Shown here: piece by piece, positions 36,531 through 45,307 of the stretch
How the letters are laid out: the number at the start of each line of letters is the position of its first letter
How positions within the stretch are numbered: position 1 is the first letter of the stretch
Source: Actinomyces oricola
Lineage (GTDB): Bacteria; Actinomycetota; Actinomycetes; Actinomycetales; Actinomycetaceae
DNA length: 64,000 nt
Assembly: GCF_004104015.1 (NCBI RefSeq)
Contig: NZ_RYFV01000004.1
Location: 110,877 to 174,876 of the forward strand
Direction: 5' to 3'
The notes under the pieces: model-generated
What the model saw: only the letters and a program-made list of their open reading frames with translations
Told to the model about the DNA's origin: nothing
Database searches by the model: none
Made by a program: the position numbers and the translations under genes

Positions 36531-36588
36531 GCCGGCGGGGCTCTTTGCGGGCGGCACCGGGGTGCCGCCCGCAAAGAGCCCCGCCGGC
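36531..36588. terminator. 58-bp perfect hairpin between the two importer operons
   Basis: 28-bp perfectly paired arms (GCCGGCGGGGCTCTTTGCGG at the left end) with a 2-nt tip, centre at 36559/36560. It lies 36 bp beyond the stop of importer 2's last gene and 275 bp ahead of importer 1's first gene. Best read as a strong terminator insulating the operons; no T run follows. The rest of 36257-36530 shows no gene; it should hold the promoter of importer 1. Confidence 0.8.
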
Positions 36589-36593
36589 CATGC

Positions 36594-36642
36594 CTCAGGC
36601 GGCGTCACCGTACTCAAGCGGCACTCAGGCGGCGTCACCGTA
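36594..36642 (-). repeat. 19-bp direct repeat over the importer 2 ATPase stop codon
   Basis: CTCAGGCGGCGTCACCGTA at 36594-36612 and 36624-36642 (period 30). The second copy is the true 3' end of the gene (Tyr-Gly-Asp-Ala-Ala-stop); the first repeats those codons and the stop outside the gene. Confidence 0.8.
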
Positions 36643-38358
36643 AAGGTCGATGCCGGCGCCGGGCACGGCGGCAATGAGCCGCTGGGTGTACTCCTGGCGC
36701 GGGTTGGCGAAGAGTTCGTCACTGGGGCCGGCCTCGACCACGCGCCCCTTCTCCATGACCACGACGTCGTCCGCGAGCAGGCGCACGACAGCCAGGTCGT
36801 GGGTAATGAACAGGTAGCTCAGCCCCAGTTCGGATTGCAGGTCGGACAACAGCGTGAGGATCTGGGCCTGCACCAGCACGTCCAGAGCGGAGACGGCCTC
36901 ATCGAGGACCACCACCTCGGGGCGCAGCGCCAGGGCTCGGGCCACGGCCACGCGCTGGCGCTGGCCACCGGAAAGCTCCCCGGGATAGCGGCGCATGGCG
37001 GAGCGGGGCAGGGCCACCATGTCGAGCAGTTCGGCCACCCGCGCCTCGCGCTCCTTGCGGGTGCCCACCTTGTGCACCCGCAGGGGCTCCTCCACTGAGC
37101 TGAACACCGAGCGCATGGGGTCCAAGGACCCGTAGGGGTTCTGGAACACCGGCTGGAGGCGGCGGCGCAGCGCGAAGAGCTCCTTCTTGCCCAGCGTCGA
37201 CAGGTCGGTGCCGTGGTGGTAGACCCTCCCCTCGGTGGGGTTAATGAGGTTCAGGACAATATTGGCCACCGTTGACTTGCCCGACCCGGACTCCCCCACC
37301 AGGGCCAGGGTGGTGCCCTCGCGCAGGGTGAAGGAGACGTCGTCGACCGCCTTGAAGGTCTTGGCCCGGCTCTTAGCGCCGCGCACGTCGAAGACCTTCG
37401 TCAGGTTCTCGACGCGAATGACCGGCTCAGTTGAGGTCGCCCCCATCCCGGCGCCGAGGAGTTCATCCTCGGAGACCTTGACCCCTTTGGCGTGGGCGTC
37501 CTCAATGCGGTGGGAGGCCAGGGAGGGTGCGGCCTTGACCAGTCGCTTGGTGTAGGGGTGGCGGGGATCCTGAAGGATCTCCAGGCTGGGCCCGGACTCC
37601 ACCACTCGGCCACGGTGCATGACCACCAGGTGCTCGGCGCGCTCAGCGGCCAGCCCCAGGTCGTGGGTGATGAAGAGCACGGCGGTGCCCTTCTCATGGG
37701 TCAGGGACTGCAGGTGATCCAGAATGACGCGCTGAACGGTGACGTCCAGGGCGCTGGTGGGCTCGTCGGCGATGAGGAGGCTGGGGCGCGCCGCCATGCC
37801 AATGGCGATGAGGGCCCGCTGACGCATGCCCCCGGAGAACTCGTGAGGGTACTGCTTGGCGCGGTGCTCGGCGTCCGGCAGGCCGGCCTCGGTGAGAAGC
37901 TCGGCGACCCGCTTGCGCCTCTGCCGGCCGCGGACCACATTGTTGGCCCGCAGCGCCTCCTTGACCTGGTAGCCGATGGACCACACCGGGTTGAGGTTGC
38001 TCATGGGGTCCTGGGGGACCAGGCCAATGCGTGAGCCGCGCAGCGCGGTCATCCCCTTGTCATCCAGGTTGGTGATGTCCCGGCCCTCGAAGAGGATCCG
38101 CCCACCGGTGATCCGCCCGCTGCCGGGCAGCAGGCCGATGACGGCATGGGCGAGGGTGGACTTGCCCGAGCCGGACTCCCCCACGACGGCCACCGACTGG
38201 CCGGGGTAGACGGTCAGGTTGGCGCCCCTGACCGCGGGGACCATGCCGGTCGAGGAGCGGAAGGCGACCTCCAGGTCACGGATCTGCAGCAGGGGGGCCG
38301 GGTCGGCGGCCCCGGGGTTCGCGCTCTCGGGGGCGCTGGCGGTCGGGGTGGTGCTCAT
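36625..38358 (-). CDS. Fused double ATP-binding subunit, peptide ABC importer 2
   Basis: 577 aa, two ABC cassettes. Cassette 1: [12 protein letters not shown] (about residue 60), [24 protein letters not shown]. Cassette 2: [39 protein letters not shown] (note Ala in place of the usual Pro after the Walker B Glu). Shorter than its homologue in importer 1, because the C-terminal Cys-containing extensions are missing. Start ATG 38358 overlaps the C permease stop by ATGA. Confidence 0.93.
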   Translation of the reverse strand: MSTTPTASAPESANPGAADPAPLLQIRDLEVAFRSSTGMVPAVRGANLTVYPGQSVAVVGESGSGKSTLAHAVIGLLPGSGRITGGRILFEGRDITNLDDKGMTALRGSRIGLVPQDPMSNLNPVWSIGYQVKEALRANNVVRGRQRRKRVAELLTEAGLPDAEHRAKQYPHEFSGGMRQRALIAIGMAARPSLLIADEPTSALDVTVQRVILDHLQSLTHEKGTAVLFITHDLGLAAERAEHLVVMHRGRVVESGPSLEILQDPRHPYTKRLVKAAPSLASHRIEDAHAKGVKVSEDELLGAGMGATSTEPVIRVENLTKVFDVRGAKSRAKTFKAVDDVSFTLREGTTLALVGESGSGKSTVANIVLNLINPTEGRVYHHGTDLSTLGKKELFALRRRLQPVFQNPYGSLDPMRSVFSSVEEPLRVHKVGTRKEREARVAELLDMVALPRSAMRRYPGELSGGQRQRVAVARALALRPEVVVLDEAVSALDVLVQAQILTLLSDLQSELGLSYLFITHDLAVVRLLADDVVVMEKGRVVEAGPSDELFANPRQEYTQRLIAAVPGAGIDLYGDAA

Positions 38359-39335
38359 CGCTTCCTCGCCTTGGGGTCCAGGGCGTCGCGCACGGCGTCG
38401 CCCATCATAATGAAGCCCAGGACCGTCAGCGCCAGGGCCCCGGCCGGGTAGAACAGAATGTGCGGGGCGTCGCGAAACGACTCCTTGGCGGTGGAAATGT
38501 CGGCGCCCCAGGAGACGGTCCCATCGGGCAGCCCAATGCCCAGGAAGGACATGGTGGCCTCAGCGACAATGTAGGACCCCAGGGAGACGGTGGCGGTCAC
38601 AATGATCGGGGCCGCGGCGTTGGGGAGGATGTGGCGCGCCAGCGTCGCCCAGCGGCCGGCCCCCAGGGCGATGGAGGCGGTGACGAACTCCTCGTTCTTA
38701 ACCTCCATGACGGCGCCCCGGGTAATGCGGGCGATCTGCGGCCAGCCGAAGACTCCCAGGACCAGAACCACGGTGAGGATGGAGCGCTGGGACTTGAACA
38801 TGCTCATCACCACAATGGCGGCCAGCATGAAGGGGATGGCAAAGAAGATGTCCGTCACCCGCGACAGCAGCGAGTCGAACCATCCCCCGAAGTATCCGGC
38901 AATGGCCCCCACCAGGGAGCCGACCACTACCACCAGAATGGTGGTGAGGACGCCCACGCTCACCGAGGCGCGGGCCCCGTAAACGGTGCGGGCGAAGATG
39001 TCGCATCCCTGCTTGTCGAAGCCGAAGGGGTGGTCGGGGGCGGCGGCCCCCAGGGAGTCGGACAGTAGGCAGAGCCGGGGGTCCGTGCCGGTGAACAGGT
39101 TGGGGAACAGCGCCAGCAGCACGGCGCCCACAATGAGCAGGGACGCCGCCCAGAACAGGGGCTGCCGGCGCAGGACCTTCCAGGCCTCCCCCCACATGGA
39201 GGAGGGGGCGGACTCGTCGGAGACCGCGTCGACGGCACCCAGGCCGGTCTCGTCGCTCTCGGAGACGTAGCGCTCCTGGCCGGGCAGCGGGATGCGCTTC
39301 GCGGGGTCCGCGGCGGCGGTGGGGGTCTCAGGCAT
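38355..39335 (-). CDS. Peptide ABC importer permease C, system 2
   Basis: 326 aa DppC type. A 70-residue acidic cytoplasmic N terminus precedes the first helix (LFWAASLLIVGAVLLALF). The large periplasmic loop has HPFGFDKQGCDIFARTVYGAR, followed by five helices. The EAA loop is SIALGAGRWATLARHILPN. Start ATG 39335, chosen by alignment; it overlaps the end of the B permease by 8 bp. Confidence 0.92.
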   Translation of the reverse strand: MPETPTAAADPAKRIPLPGQERYVSESDETGLGAVDAVSDESAPSSMWGEAWKVLRRQPLFWAASLLIVGAVLLALFPNLFTGTDPRLCLLSDSLGAAAPDHPFGFDKQGCDIFARTVYGARASVSVGVLTTILVVVVGSLVGAIAGYFGGWFDSLLSRVTDIFFAIPFMLAAIVVMSMFKSQRSILTVVLVLGVFGWPQIARITRGAVMEVKNEEFVTASIALGAGRWATLARHILPNAAAPIIVTATVSLGSYIVAEATMSFLGIGLPDGTVSWGADISTAKESFRDAPHILFYPAGALALTVLGFIMMGDAVRDALDPKARKR

Positions 39336-40254
39336 AGCGGATCCTCGGGTCGAGGGCTGCGTAGAGCAAGTCCACGAGCAGGTTGGAGACGATGAAGACG
39401 AGGACGAGGACAGTGGTGAAGGAGACCACGGTGGCCCCCTGCCCCTGGGTGATCGCCTTGTAGAGGGTCCCGCCCACGCCGTGAATGTTGAAGATGCCCT
39501 CAGTGACAATGGCGCCGCCCATGAGCGCGCCCAGGTCGGCGCCCAGGAAGGTCACCACCGGGATGAGGGAATTGCGCAGGACGTGGTGGGTGACCACCCG
39601 TGTGCCGCTCAAGCCCTTGGCGCGGGCGGTGCGCACGTGGTCGGCGCCCAGGTTCTCACCCACCTCCGTGCGCGTCAGGCGCAGAACATAGGCAAAGGAC
39701 ACTGCCGAGAGCACCATGGCGGGCATGAGCAGCTCACGGAACCCGGGGTTGGGGCCGGTGGTCACAGGCAGCCAGCCGGCCTTAACGCCGATGAGGAACT
39801 GCATGACGAAGCCGGTGACGAACGTGGGCACGGCGATCACGGTCAAGGAGATCACGAGCACGGTGGCGTCGAAGACCCCTCCCCGGCGCAGGCCCGCCAG
39901 GGTCCCCACGGCAATGCCCAGGACCGCCTCGAAGGCCAGGGCCATGAGGGCGAGCTTAATGGTCACCGGGAAGGCTTGGGCCATGACCTCGGTGACCGGC
40001 TGATGGGAGAAGGTGGTGCCGAAGTCGCCCTTGAGGATGCCCTTGAGGTAGAGCAGGTACTGGACGAGGAACGGCTGGTCGAGGTGGTACTGGGCGCGCA
40101 GCTGCTCAACGACAGCCGGTGGCAGGGTGCGCTCCCCGCCCAAGGCCGCAACCGGGTCCCCTGGCATGGCGAAAACCATGGCGTAGATGAGGAAGGTGGC
40201 GCCGAAGAAGACGGGGACGACCTGGAGGAGTCTGCGCCCGACATAGCGGAGCAT
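39328..40254 (-). CDS. Peptide ABC importer permease B, system 2
   Basis: 308 aa DppB type: MLRYVGRRLLQVVPVFFGAT at the N terminus, six helices, EAA loop TARAKGLSGTRVVTHHVLRNS. Start ATG 40254 by alignment; the frame runs open far upstream through the receptor gene and that part is ignored. 91 bp downstream of the receptor gene, same strand. Confidence 0.93.
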   Translation of the reverse strand: MLRYVGRRLLQVVPVFFGATFLIYAMVFAMPGDPVAALGGERTLPPAVVEQLRAQYHLDQPFLVQYLLYLKGILKGDFGTTFSHQPVTEVMAQAFPVTIKLALMALAFEAVLGIAVGTLAGLRRGGVFDATVLVISLTVIAVPTFVTGFVMQFLIGVKAGWLPVTTGPNPGFRELLMPAMVLSAVSFAYVLRLTRTEVGENLGADHVRTARAKGLSGTRVVTHHVLRNSLIPVVTFLGADLGALMGGAIVTEGIFNIHGVGGTLYKAITQGQGATVVSFTTVLVLVFIVSNLLVDLLYAALDPRIRYA

Positions 40255-40345
40255 GAGGGGATCCTTCTGGTGGTGCTGAGGCTGTGGAGGGGCCGGGGGC
40301 GCACGAGCCCCGGGCCGGCGCGCCACCGGCCCCGGTCCACGGGTG

Positions 40346-41950
40346 TCAGGCCTTGGTGATGGCGTAGTACAGCGGGGTGGAGTTCCAGCCGAACTGCACG
40401 TCGGAGACCTTGGTGGAGTAGCCGCCGAAGCCGTTCTGGTACCACAGTGGGATTGCGGGCAGGTCGGCGAACAGGACCGTCTGGGCCTGCTTGTACACCT
40501 CGGTCGCCTGGGCCTGGTCGGTGGTCTGGGCCGCCTGGTCGAGGAGCGCGTCGAAGTCGGGATTGGAGTACTGGGCGTCGTTGGAGCCGGCGCCGGTGCG
40601 GTAAACCGCCCCCAGGAAGTTGCCCATTGACGGGTAGTCGCCCTGCCATCCGGAGCGGAAGCCGGAGGTGAGGGAGTGGGCGGTAATGTCGGTGCGCAGT
40701 TCCTTGAAGGTGGCGTAGGCCTGGCCGGCGGCCTCAATGCCCAGCACGTTCTTAATGGAGTTGCATACGGCGTCGACCCAGGTCTTGTGCGGGCCGTCGG
40801 AGTTGTAGGCGATGGTGAAGGAGCCGGAGAAGGGGCTGATGGCGTCGGCGTCGGCCCAGGCCTGCTTGGCGGCGGCCTCGTCGAAGACCAGAACCTCGTT
40901 GCCGGCGACGTCCTCACTCCACCCGTCAATGACCGGGGAGGTGAAGTCCGAGGCGGGAGTGCGGGTGGAGTAGTAGATGGTGTCGCAGATCTCCTTGCGG
41001 TTAATGGCCAGTGACAGGGCCTTGCGGCGCAGGCGCCCCTCCTCGTCCATCTTGAAGTGCTCGGAGTTAACGTCAATGGCGAAGCACTGGATGATGGCGC
41101 CGGGCTGGTTAACGGCGCGCTCACCCAGGTCGTTCTTGAAGGTGGACAGGGCGGAGTCGGGGATGGCGTCAATGACATCCACGGCGTCGGCCTGGAGGTC
41201 GGCGTAGGCGGCGTCGTTGTCGGTGTAGAACACGAAGGTCACGCCCTTGTTGGCGGCCTTGCGCGGACCGGTGTACTTCTCGTTGGGGACCAGCTCGCAC
41301 CGCTCGTTGTGGGTCCACTTCGACAGGGCGTAGGGGCCGTTGCCGACCGGGTTCTCGCCGAAGGCCTCCATGTCTGCGAAGGCGGACTCGGGCAGCGGGT
41401 AGAAGGCGGAGTAGCCCAGGCTCAGCGGGAAGTCGGACTGGGGCGCGTTCAGGGTGATGGTGAACTCGGTGTCTGAGACCTTCTTCAGGCCGGTCAGCTC
41501 GGAGTCGGCGTCGTAGGAGAAGCCCTGGATCGGCTCGAAGAAGTAGCTCGATAGCTGGGCGTTGGACAGCAGGGCGCCGTAGTTCCAGGCCTTAATGAAG
41601 GAGTCGGAGGTCACCGGGGTGCCGTCGGAGAAGGTCCACCCCTCGTTGAGGGTTACGGTGAAGGTCTGGTTGTCCGTGGTGGTGATGTCCTTGGCGACCT
41701 CGTTGACCACGGACCCGTCGGCGGCGTAGGAGTACAGGCCGGCGAAGAGCAGGTCGACAATGCGGCCGCCGCCGACCTCGTTGGTGTTGGTGGGAAGAAG
41801 GGGGTTCTGGGGCTCGGTGCCCAGGGCGGTGACGACGCCGTCAGCACCCCCTCCCGTTGAGTCCGAGGAGCAGGCGGCGAGCGCGGCCAGGGCGGCTGCA
41901 GAGACAACACCGGCTCCGAAGGCCCGGCGGGACATGATGAGGCTGTTCAT
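40346..41950 (-). CDS. Peptide ABC transporter substrate-binding lipoprotein (system 2)
   Basis: 534 aa OppA/DppA-type receptor. Start ATG 41950 (MNSLIMSRRAF) behind GGGAGAG. Signal: SRR followed by a hydrophobic core and lipobox LAAC (Cys about 27). Mature motifs: GRIVDLLFAGLYSY, TFSDGTPVTSDSF, NGPYALSKW, LRRKALSLAINRKEI and GDYPSMGNFLG. First gene of the A-B-C-DF operon of importer 2. Distinct in sequence from the system 1 receptor, so substrate ranges probably differ. Confidence 0.93.
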   Translation of the reverse strand: MNSLIMSRRAFGAGVVSAAALAALAACSSDSTGGGADGVVTALGTEPQNPLLPTNTNEVGGGRIVDLLFAGLYSYAADGSVVNEVAKDITTTDNQTFTVTLNEGWTFSDGTPVTSDSFIKAWNYGALLSNAQLSSYFFEPIQGFSYDADSELTGLKKVSDTEFTITLNAPQSDFPLSLGYSAFYPLPESAFADMEAFGENPVGNGPYALSKWTHNERCELVPNEKYTGPRKAANKGVTFVFYTDNDAAYADLQADAVDVIDAIPDSALSTFKNDLGERAVNQPGAIIQCFAIDVNSEHFKMDEEGRLRRKALSLAINRKEICDTIYYSTRTPASDFTSPVIDGWSEDVAGNEVLVFDEAAAKQAWADADAISPFSGSFTIAYNSDGPHKTWVDAVCNSIKNVLGIEAAGQAYATFKELRTDITAHSLTSGFRSGWQGDYPSMGNFLGAVYRTGAGSNDAQYSNPDFDALLDQAAQTTDQAQATEVYKQAQTVLFADLPAIPLWYQNGFGGYSTKVSDVQFGWNSTPLYYAITKA

Positions 41951-42162
41951 AGGAACTCTCCCACGGGAAGGGGCGTTGACGCCCGGAGAACGATCTTGTC
42001 CACCAGCGGGGGCATGGCCGGCGGAACACCGGTGTATTTCCATGCACCGTTACGTATGGACGGCGGTCACAGTACCGCATGCGCTCGACATGCACACGTT
42101 ACCTGCCGCTCTGCGGGCCTCCGGTTCGCAACTGTCTTTACCAGGTCTTCACCGGGTTGCCC

Positions 42163-43296
42163 TCACCAGGCCGCGGCGAGGAGCTCGTAGGAGCGGCGCC
42201 TGGCGGCGGCGTCGTGGGCGTGGGTGACCACAATGATCTCATTGAGCTCCCAACGCCGGGCGAGGTCGTGCAACCGCGGCGCCACCTCCTGGGCGGTGCC
42301 CACGAAGGACACGGCCATGGCCGCCTCCGCCGCCCGGTCCCGGCCCTGGGCCAGCGGGCGCCAAGCCTCCGGATCGTCGGTGGGGGCGTCCAGCGGACCG
42401 GGGCACCCGCCCAGGATGCGGGCGGTGGCGGCCATGGCGGTGGTGAAGAGCCGGCGGGCCTCCCGGGTCGTGGGGGCCACCATGACATTGACGGCGGCGG
42501 CGGTGCGCGGGCGGCCCTCCGCGCAGGTGGGGGCCTTGGGGTTGAACATGGAACGGTAGGTCATAATGGCCGCCTCGGCCTGGGCGGGGGCGAAGTGGGA
42601 GGCGACGGCGAAGGGCAGGCCCAGGCTGCCGGCGACCCTGGCGCCGTTGACCGAGGAGCCCAGGACCCAGGTGCGCGGGGCGGTGCCCTCGCCCGGCAGG
42701 GCGCGCACCGGCTGAAAGGCTCCGGTCGTGGGCCCGCACTCCCCGGCCCGCAGGGCCCGCGCGCGGGCGGTCTCATCGGCATGTGCGGCCGCGTCCCGCC
42801 CGGAGGGGTCGGTGCCGGCGGGGATCAGGGATCCGGGCACGGCGGCGGCCAGGGCGTGTCGCGCTGGGGCGAGGTAGGAGATGGTCTCCACAACCTCCTC
42901 GCTGAACTGGTGCGGGTCGGCGCTGCGGCGGCGCAGGGCCGCGGCGGTCAGGGGGTCCGTTCCCGGGGCGCGCCCCAGACCCAGGTCCACCCGCCCGGGG
43001 TAGAGGGTGGCCAGGGTGCCGATCTGCTCGGCAACAACCAGGGGGGCGTGGTTGGGCAGCATAATGCCGCCGCTGGCCACGCTCATTCGCGCAGTGGCGG
43101 CCAGTACCTGCCCCATGAGCACGGTGGTGGCCGAGGCCATGTAGGTGGTGGCCCCATGGTGCTCGGCAAGCCAGTAGCGCTCATAGCCGGCGTCGTCGGC
43201 GGCCTGAGCGAGGGCCGTCATCTCCCTCAAGGCGTCCGCGCGGCTGCGTCCAGAGGAAACAGGAACGAGGTCCAGAACGGACAAAGAAACAGTCAT
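42163..43296 (-). CDS. LLM-class flavin-dependent oxidoreductase
   Basis: 377 aa luciferase-like monooxygenase fold (LLM), the group whose members begin SVLDLVPV and carry RYWLAEHHG and [16 protein letters not shown]. The C terminus has [18 protein letters not shown]. It should bind FMN or F420 and oxidise an unknown substrate. Start ATG 43296. Single-gene unit upstream of importer 2 on the same strand; no functional link is evident. Confidence 0.88.
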   Translation of the reverse strand: MTVSLSVLDLVPVSSGRSRADALREMTALAQAADDAGYERYWLAEHHGATTYMASATTVLMGQVLAATARMSVASGGIMLPNHAPLVVAEQIGTLATLYPGRVDLGLGRAPGTDPLTAAALRRRSADPHQFSEEVVETISYLAPARHALAAAVPGSLIPAGTDPSGRDAAAHADETARARALRAGECGPTTGAFQPVRALPGEGTAPRTWVLGSSVNGARVAGSLGLPFAVASHFAPAQAEAAIMTYRSMFNPKAPTCAEGRPRTAAAVNVMVAPTTREARRLFTTAMAATARILGGCPGPLDAPTDDPEAWRPLAQGRDRAAEAAMAVSFVGTAQEVAPRLHDLARRWELNEIIVVTHAHDAAARRRSYELLAAAW

Positions 43297-43450
43297 AAAG
43301 TCACCATACGACCGCGGGGGCGTCGTTCTCAGGGTCCTGGATGGCGAATGTCCTGGAGAATCCTGTGCCGCCCCTGGAACGCCTCCGGCGCCTGTGCCTG
43401 CGCGGCTCCCAAGCCAGGGGCCGGGACGGGTGGCCGTTCGGCGCCGGGCC

Positions 43451-43621
43451 GGGGCGGGCGGTGCGGTCAGCGCCGGGCCGGAGCCCGGGCTGCCGCGCTA
43501 GGGGGCGACGGCGGGGTGGGTGGTGCGGTCAGCGCCGGGTCGGGGCCAGGGCCGCCGCGCTGGGGCGACGCCGGAGTGGGTGGTGCGGTCAGCGCCGGGT
43601 CGGGGCCAGGGCCGCGACGCC
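43451..43621 (-). repeat. About 60-bp tandem repeats over the bioY 3' end
   Basis: Units 43502-43561 and 43562-43621 are near-identical 60-mers; a partial, more diverged unit precedes at about 43451-43501. The shared GTGCGGTCAGCGCCGG occurs at 43461, 43523 and 43583. The last unit holds the final bioY codons and stop (complement TCA 43589-43591); the others are untranslated duplicates carrying the same stop. Confidence 0.85.
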
Positions 43622-44161
43622 GGACTTGATGAGGTCCCCGACCACGAAGGGCGCCAAGCCCAGGGTCAGGGTGGCGCTCCAGGCAAGGCCGGTGAAGGCC
43701 TTGAGCCACAGCAGGCCCGGGATGTAGACCGCGGCCGAGGCTGCCAGCATGAGACCCAGGCGCGCCAGAACGCCGCGGCCGGGCGCCGTGGCCCGCCCAG
43801 CGATGGCCCCGACCAGGGCGTAGCCCAGCACGTAGCCGAAAGAGGCCGTCACCCCACTGCCCCACCCGGCCAGGACCGGGGCCCCGAGAGCGGCCAGCGC
43901 CGCCAGCAGCAGTGCGGAGGCCACCGCGCGGCGCGAACCGAGGAAAGCGCCCACCCCCAGGACGGCGAGGGTCCCCAGGGTCACGGGCACCGGCGTAAAG
44001 GGCAGGGGCAGGGAGATCTGGCCGATCAGGGCAATGGCCGCGGTCCCCGCGGCGACCAGGCCGGTCTCGCGGGCGATGGTGCGCAGGTGCCGGGCGACTC
44101 CCTCCCGGGGCCGGGCGGCGTCGGCGGTCAAGGAGGAAGTTGAAGCCTGTTTCATGGTCAT
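43589..44161 (-). CDS. bioY: Biotin transporter substrate-binding subunit BioY
   Basis: 190 aa, six membrane helices, the S component of an ECF-type biotin importer. Marks: LPFTPVPVTLGTLAVLGVGAFLG, GASFGYVLGYALVG-like segment (VTASFGYVLGYALVGAIAG) and GLAPFVVGDLIKSGVAAL at the C terminus. No bioM/bioN (ECF A/T) genes adjoin it, so it may use a shared energising module or act alone. Start ATG 44161 or 44155. I see no clear BirA/BioQ operator. Confidence 0.9.
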   Translation of the reverse strand: MTMKQASTSSLTADAARPREGVARHLRTIARETGLVAAGTAAIALIGQISLPLPFTPVPVTLGTLAVLGVGAFLGSRRAVASALLLAALAALGAPVLAGWGSGVTASFGYVLGYALVGAIAGRATAPGRGVLARLGLMLAASAAVYIPGLLWLKAFTGLAWSATLTLGLAPFVVGDLIKSGVAALAPTRR

Positions 44162-44265
44162 GCAACAACCCTAGGCAGGTGTTGACGGGCAGTACATCCC
44201 GATCTGCGCCGGTCGTCGCCAGGAGGCTTTGTTCCTTTCACCCAAACGGAGCGTGTTGGGTGAGC

Positions 44266-45225
44266 TCACACGTGGGCGCCGATCCACCGCAGCAGCGCGG
44301 TGGTCACCTCCTCGCGGTTGGTCTCATTGAGCAGCTCATGACGCGCTCCGGGGTAGAGGACGAGCCCGACCTCGTGCACCCCGGAAGCCCGGTAGCGGGT
44401 AGCGATCTGGCGCACGCCCCGGCCCGCGCCCCCCACGGGATCGGCGTCCCCGGAAACGAAGAGGACCGGGAGGTCGGCCGGTGTGCGGGCAATGACCTCG
44501 GGATTGCTGATCTCCATGACGCCAGTGATCAGATCCCGGTAGAAGCCGGCGGTGCAGGTGAAGCCGCACAGGGGGTCGGCAATGTAGGCGTCGACCTCGT
44601 CGGGGTCGCGGCTGAGCCAGTCGAAGTCAGTGCGGGCCGGGGCGAAGGCCTTGTTGTAACCCGCATAGGAGAAGGACTCCAGGCGTGTCGAGGGGTGGCG
44701 GGGTCCGCGCAGGCGCACCTCGGTGCGGGCCAGGAGTCGGCCGACGCGCCCCGGGGCGCCCGGGTCGCTCACCGTGCCCATGGACACCAGGCCGGCGAGC
44801 TCGTCCCCATGGCGACTGGCGTAGCCGCGGGCCAGCAGGGAGCCCCACGAATGGCCCATGAGAATGACCGGGGAGTGCGACCAGGTCGCCTTGATCGCCA
44901 GCAGCACCGTGTGCTGGTCCTCCAAGAGCTGGTCCCAGCCCTCAGCGTCCAGGCTGTGGCCGCGCTCGTTCGGCTCGGCAATGGTCAGGCCGTGGCCGCG
45001 GTGGTCGTCGGCGACGACGGCGTAGCCGGCTTGGGTGGCGGCGGCAGCGAAGCGGGCGTAGCGGCCCGAGTGCTCGCTCATGCCGTGGGCGACCTGGATG
45101 ACCGCGCGCGGGTTGGGCGCCTGCGGGTCGGGGGCGCCGAGTTCGGCAACACCCTCCGGCAGCCAGGCGCGCACGGCCAGGGGCGTGGAGTCGGTGGCGA
45201 TGAGCCTCGTGATCTGGGCGCGCAT
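44266..45225 (-). CDS. Alpha/beta hydrolase (monoacylglycerol lipase-like)
   Basis: 319 aa. Oxyanion segment QVAHGMSEHSGRYARFA (about residue 45), nucleophile elbow MGHSWGSLLA (Ser about 130), acid in VSGDADPVGG and catalytic His in ARHELLNE: a complete triad of the lysophospholipase/monoglyceride lipase group. No signal peptide, so cytoplasmic. Start ATG 45225. Divergent from the NUDIX gene. Confidence 0.9.
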   Translation of the reverse strand: MRAQITRLIATDSTPLAVRAWLPEGVAELGAPDPQAPNPRAVIQVAHGMSEHSGRYARFAAAATQAGYAVVADDHRGHGLTIAEPNERGHSLDAEGWDQLLEDQHTVLLAIKATWSHSPVILMGHSWGSLLARGYASRHGDELAGLVSMGTVSDPGAPGRVGRLLARTEVRLRGPRHPSTRLESFSYAGYNKAFAPARTDFDWLSRDPDEVDAYIADPLCGFTCTAGFYRDLITGVMEISNPEVIARTPADLPVLFVSGDADPVGGAGRGVRQIATRYRASGVHEVGLVLYPGARHELLNETNREEVTTALLRWIGAHV

Positions 45226-45307
45226 GGTGGTGCTCCCCGGGATGACAGTAAGACCGTCTTAGGTTACCGGGTGCGTCAGGACCCCGGCGGTCTGTTACGG
45301 TCTGCCC

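Noticed and set aside
44162..44265. Possible biotin-repressor operator or riboswitch upstream of bioY (GTCAAC...GTTG).
   Set aside because: Spacing and symmetry do not match BirA or BioQ sites, and no riboswitch fold was seen.
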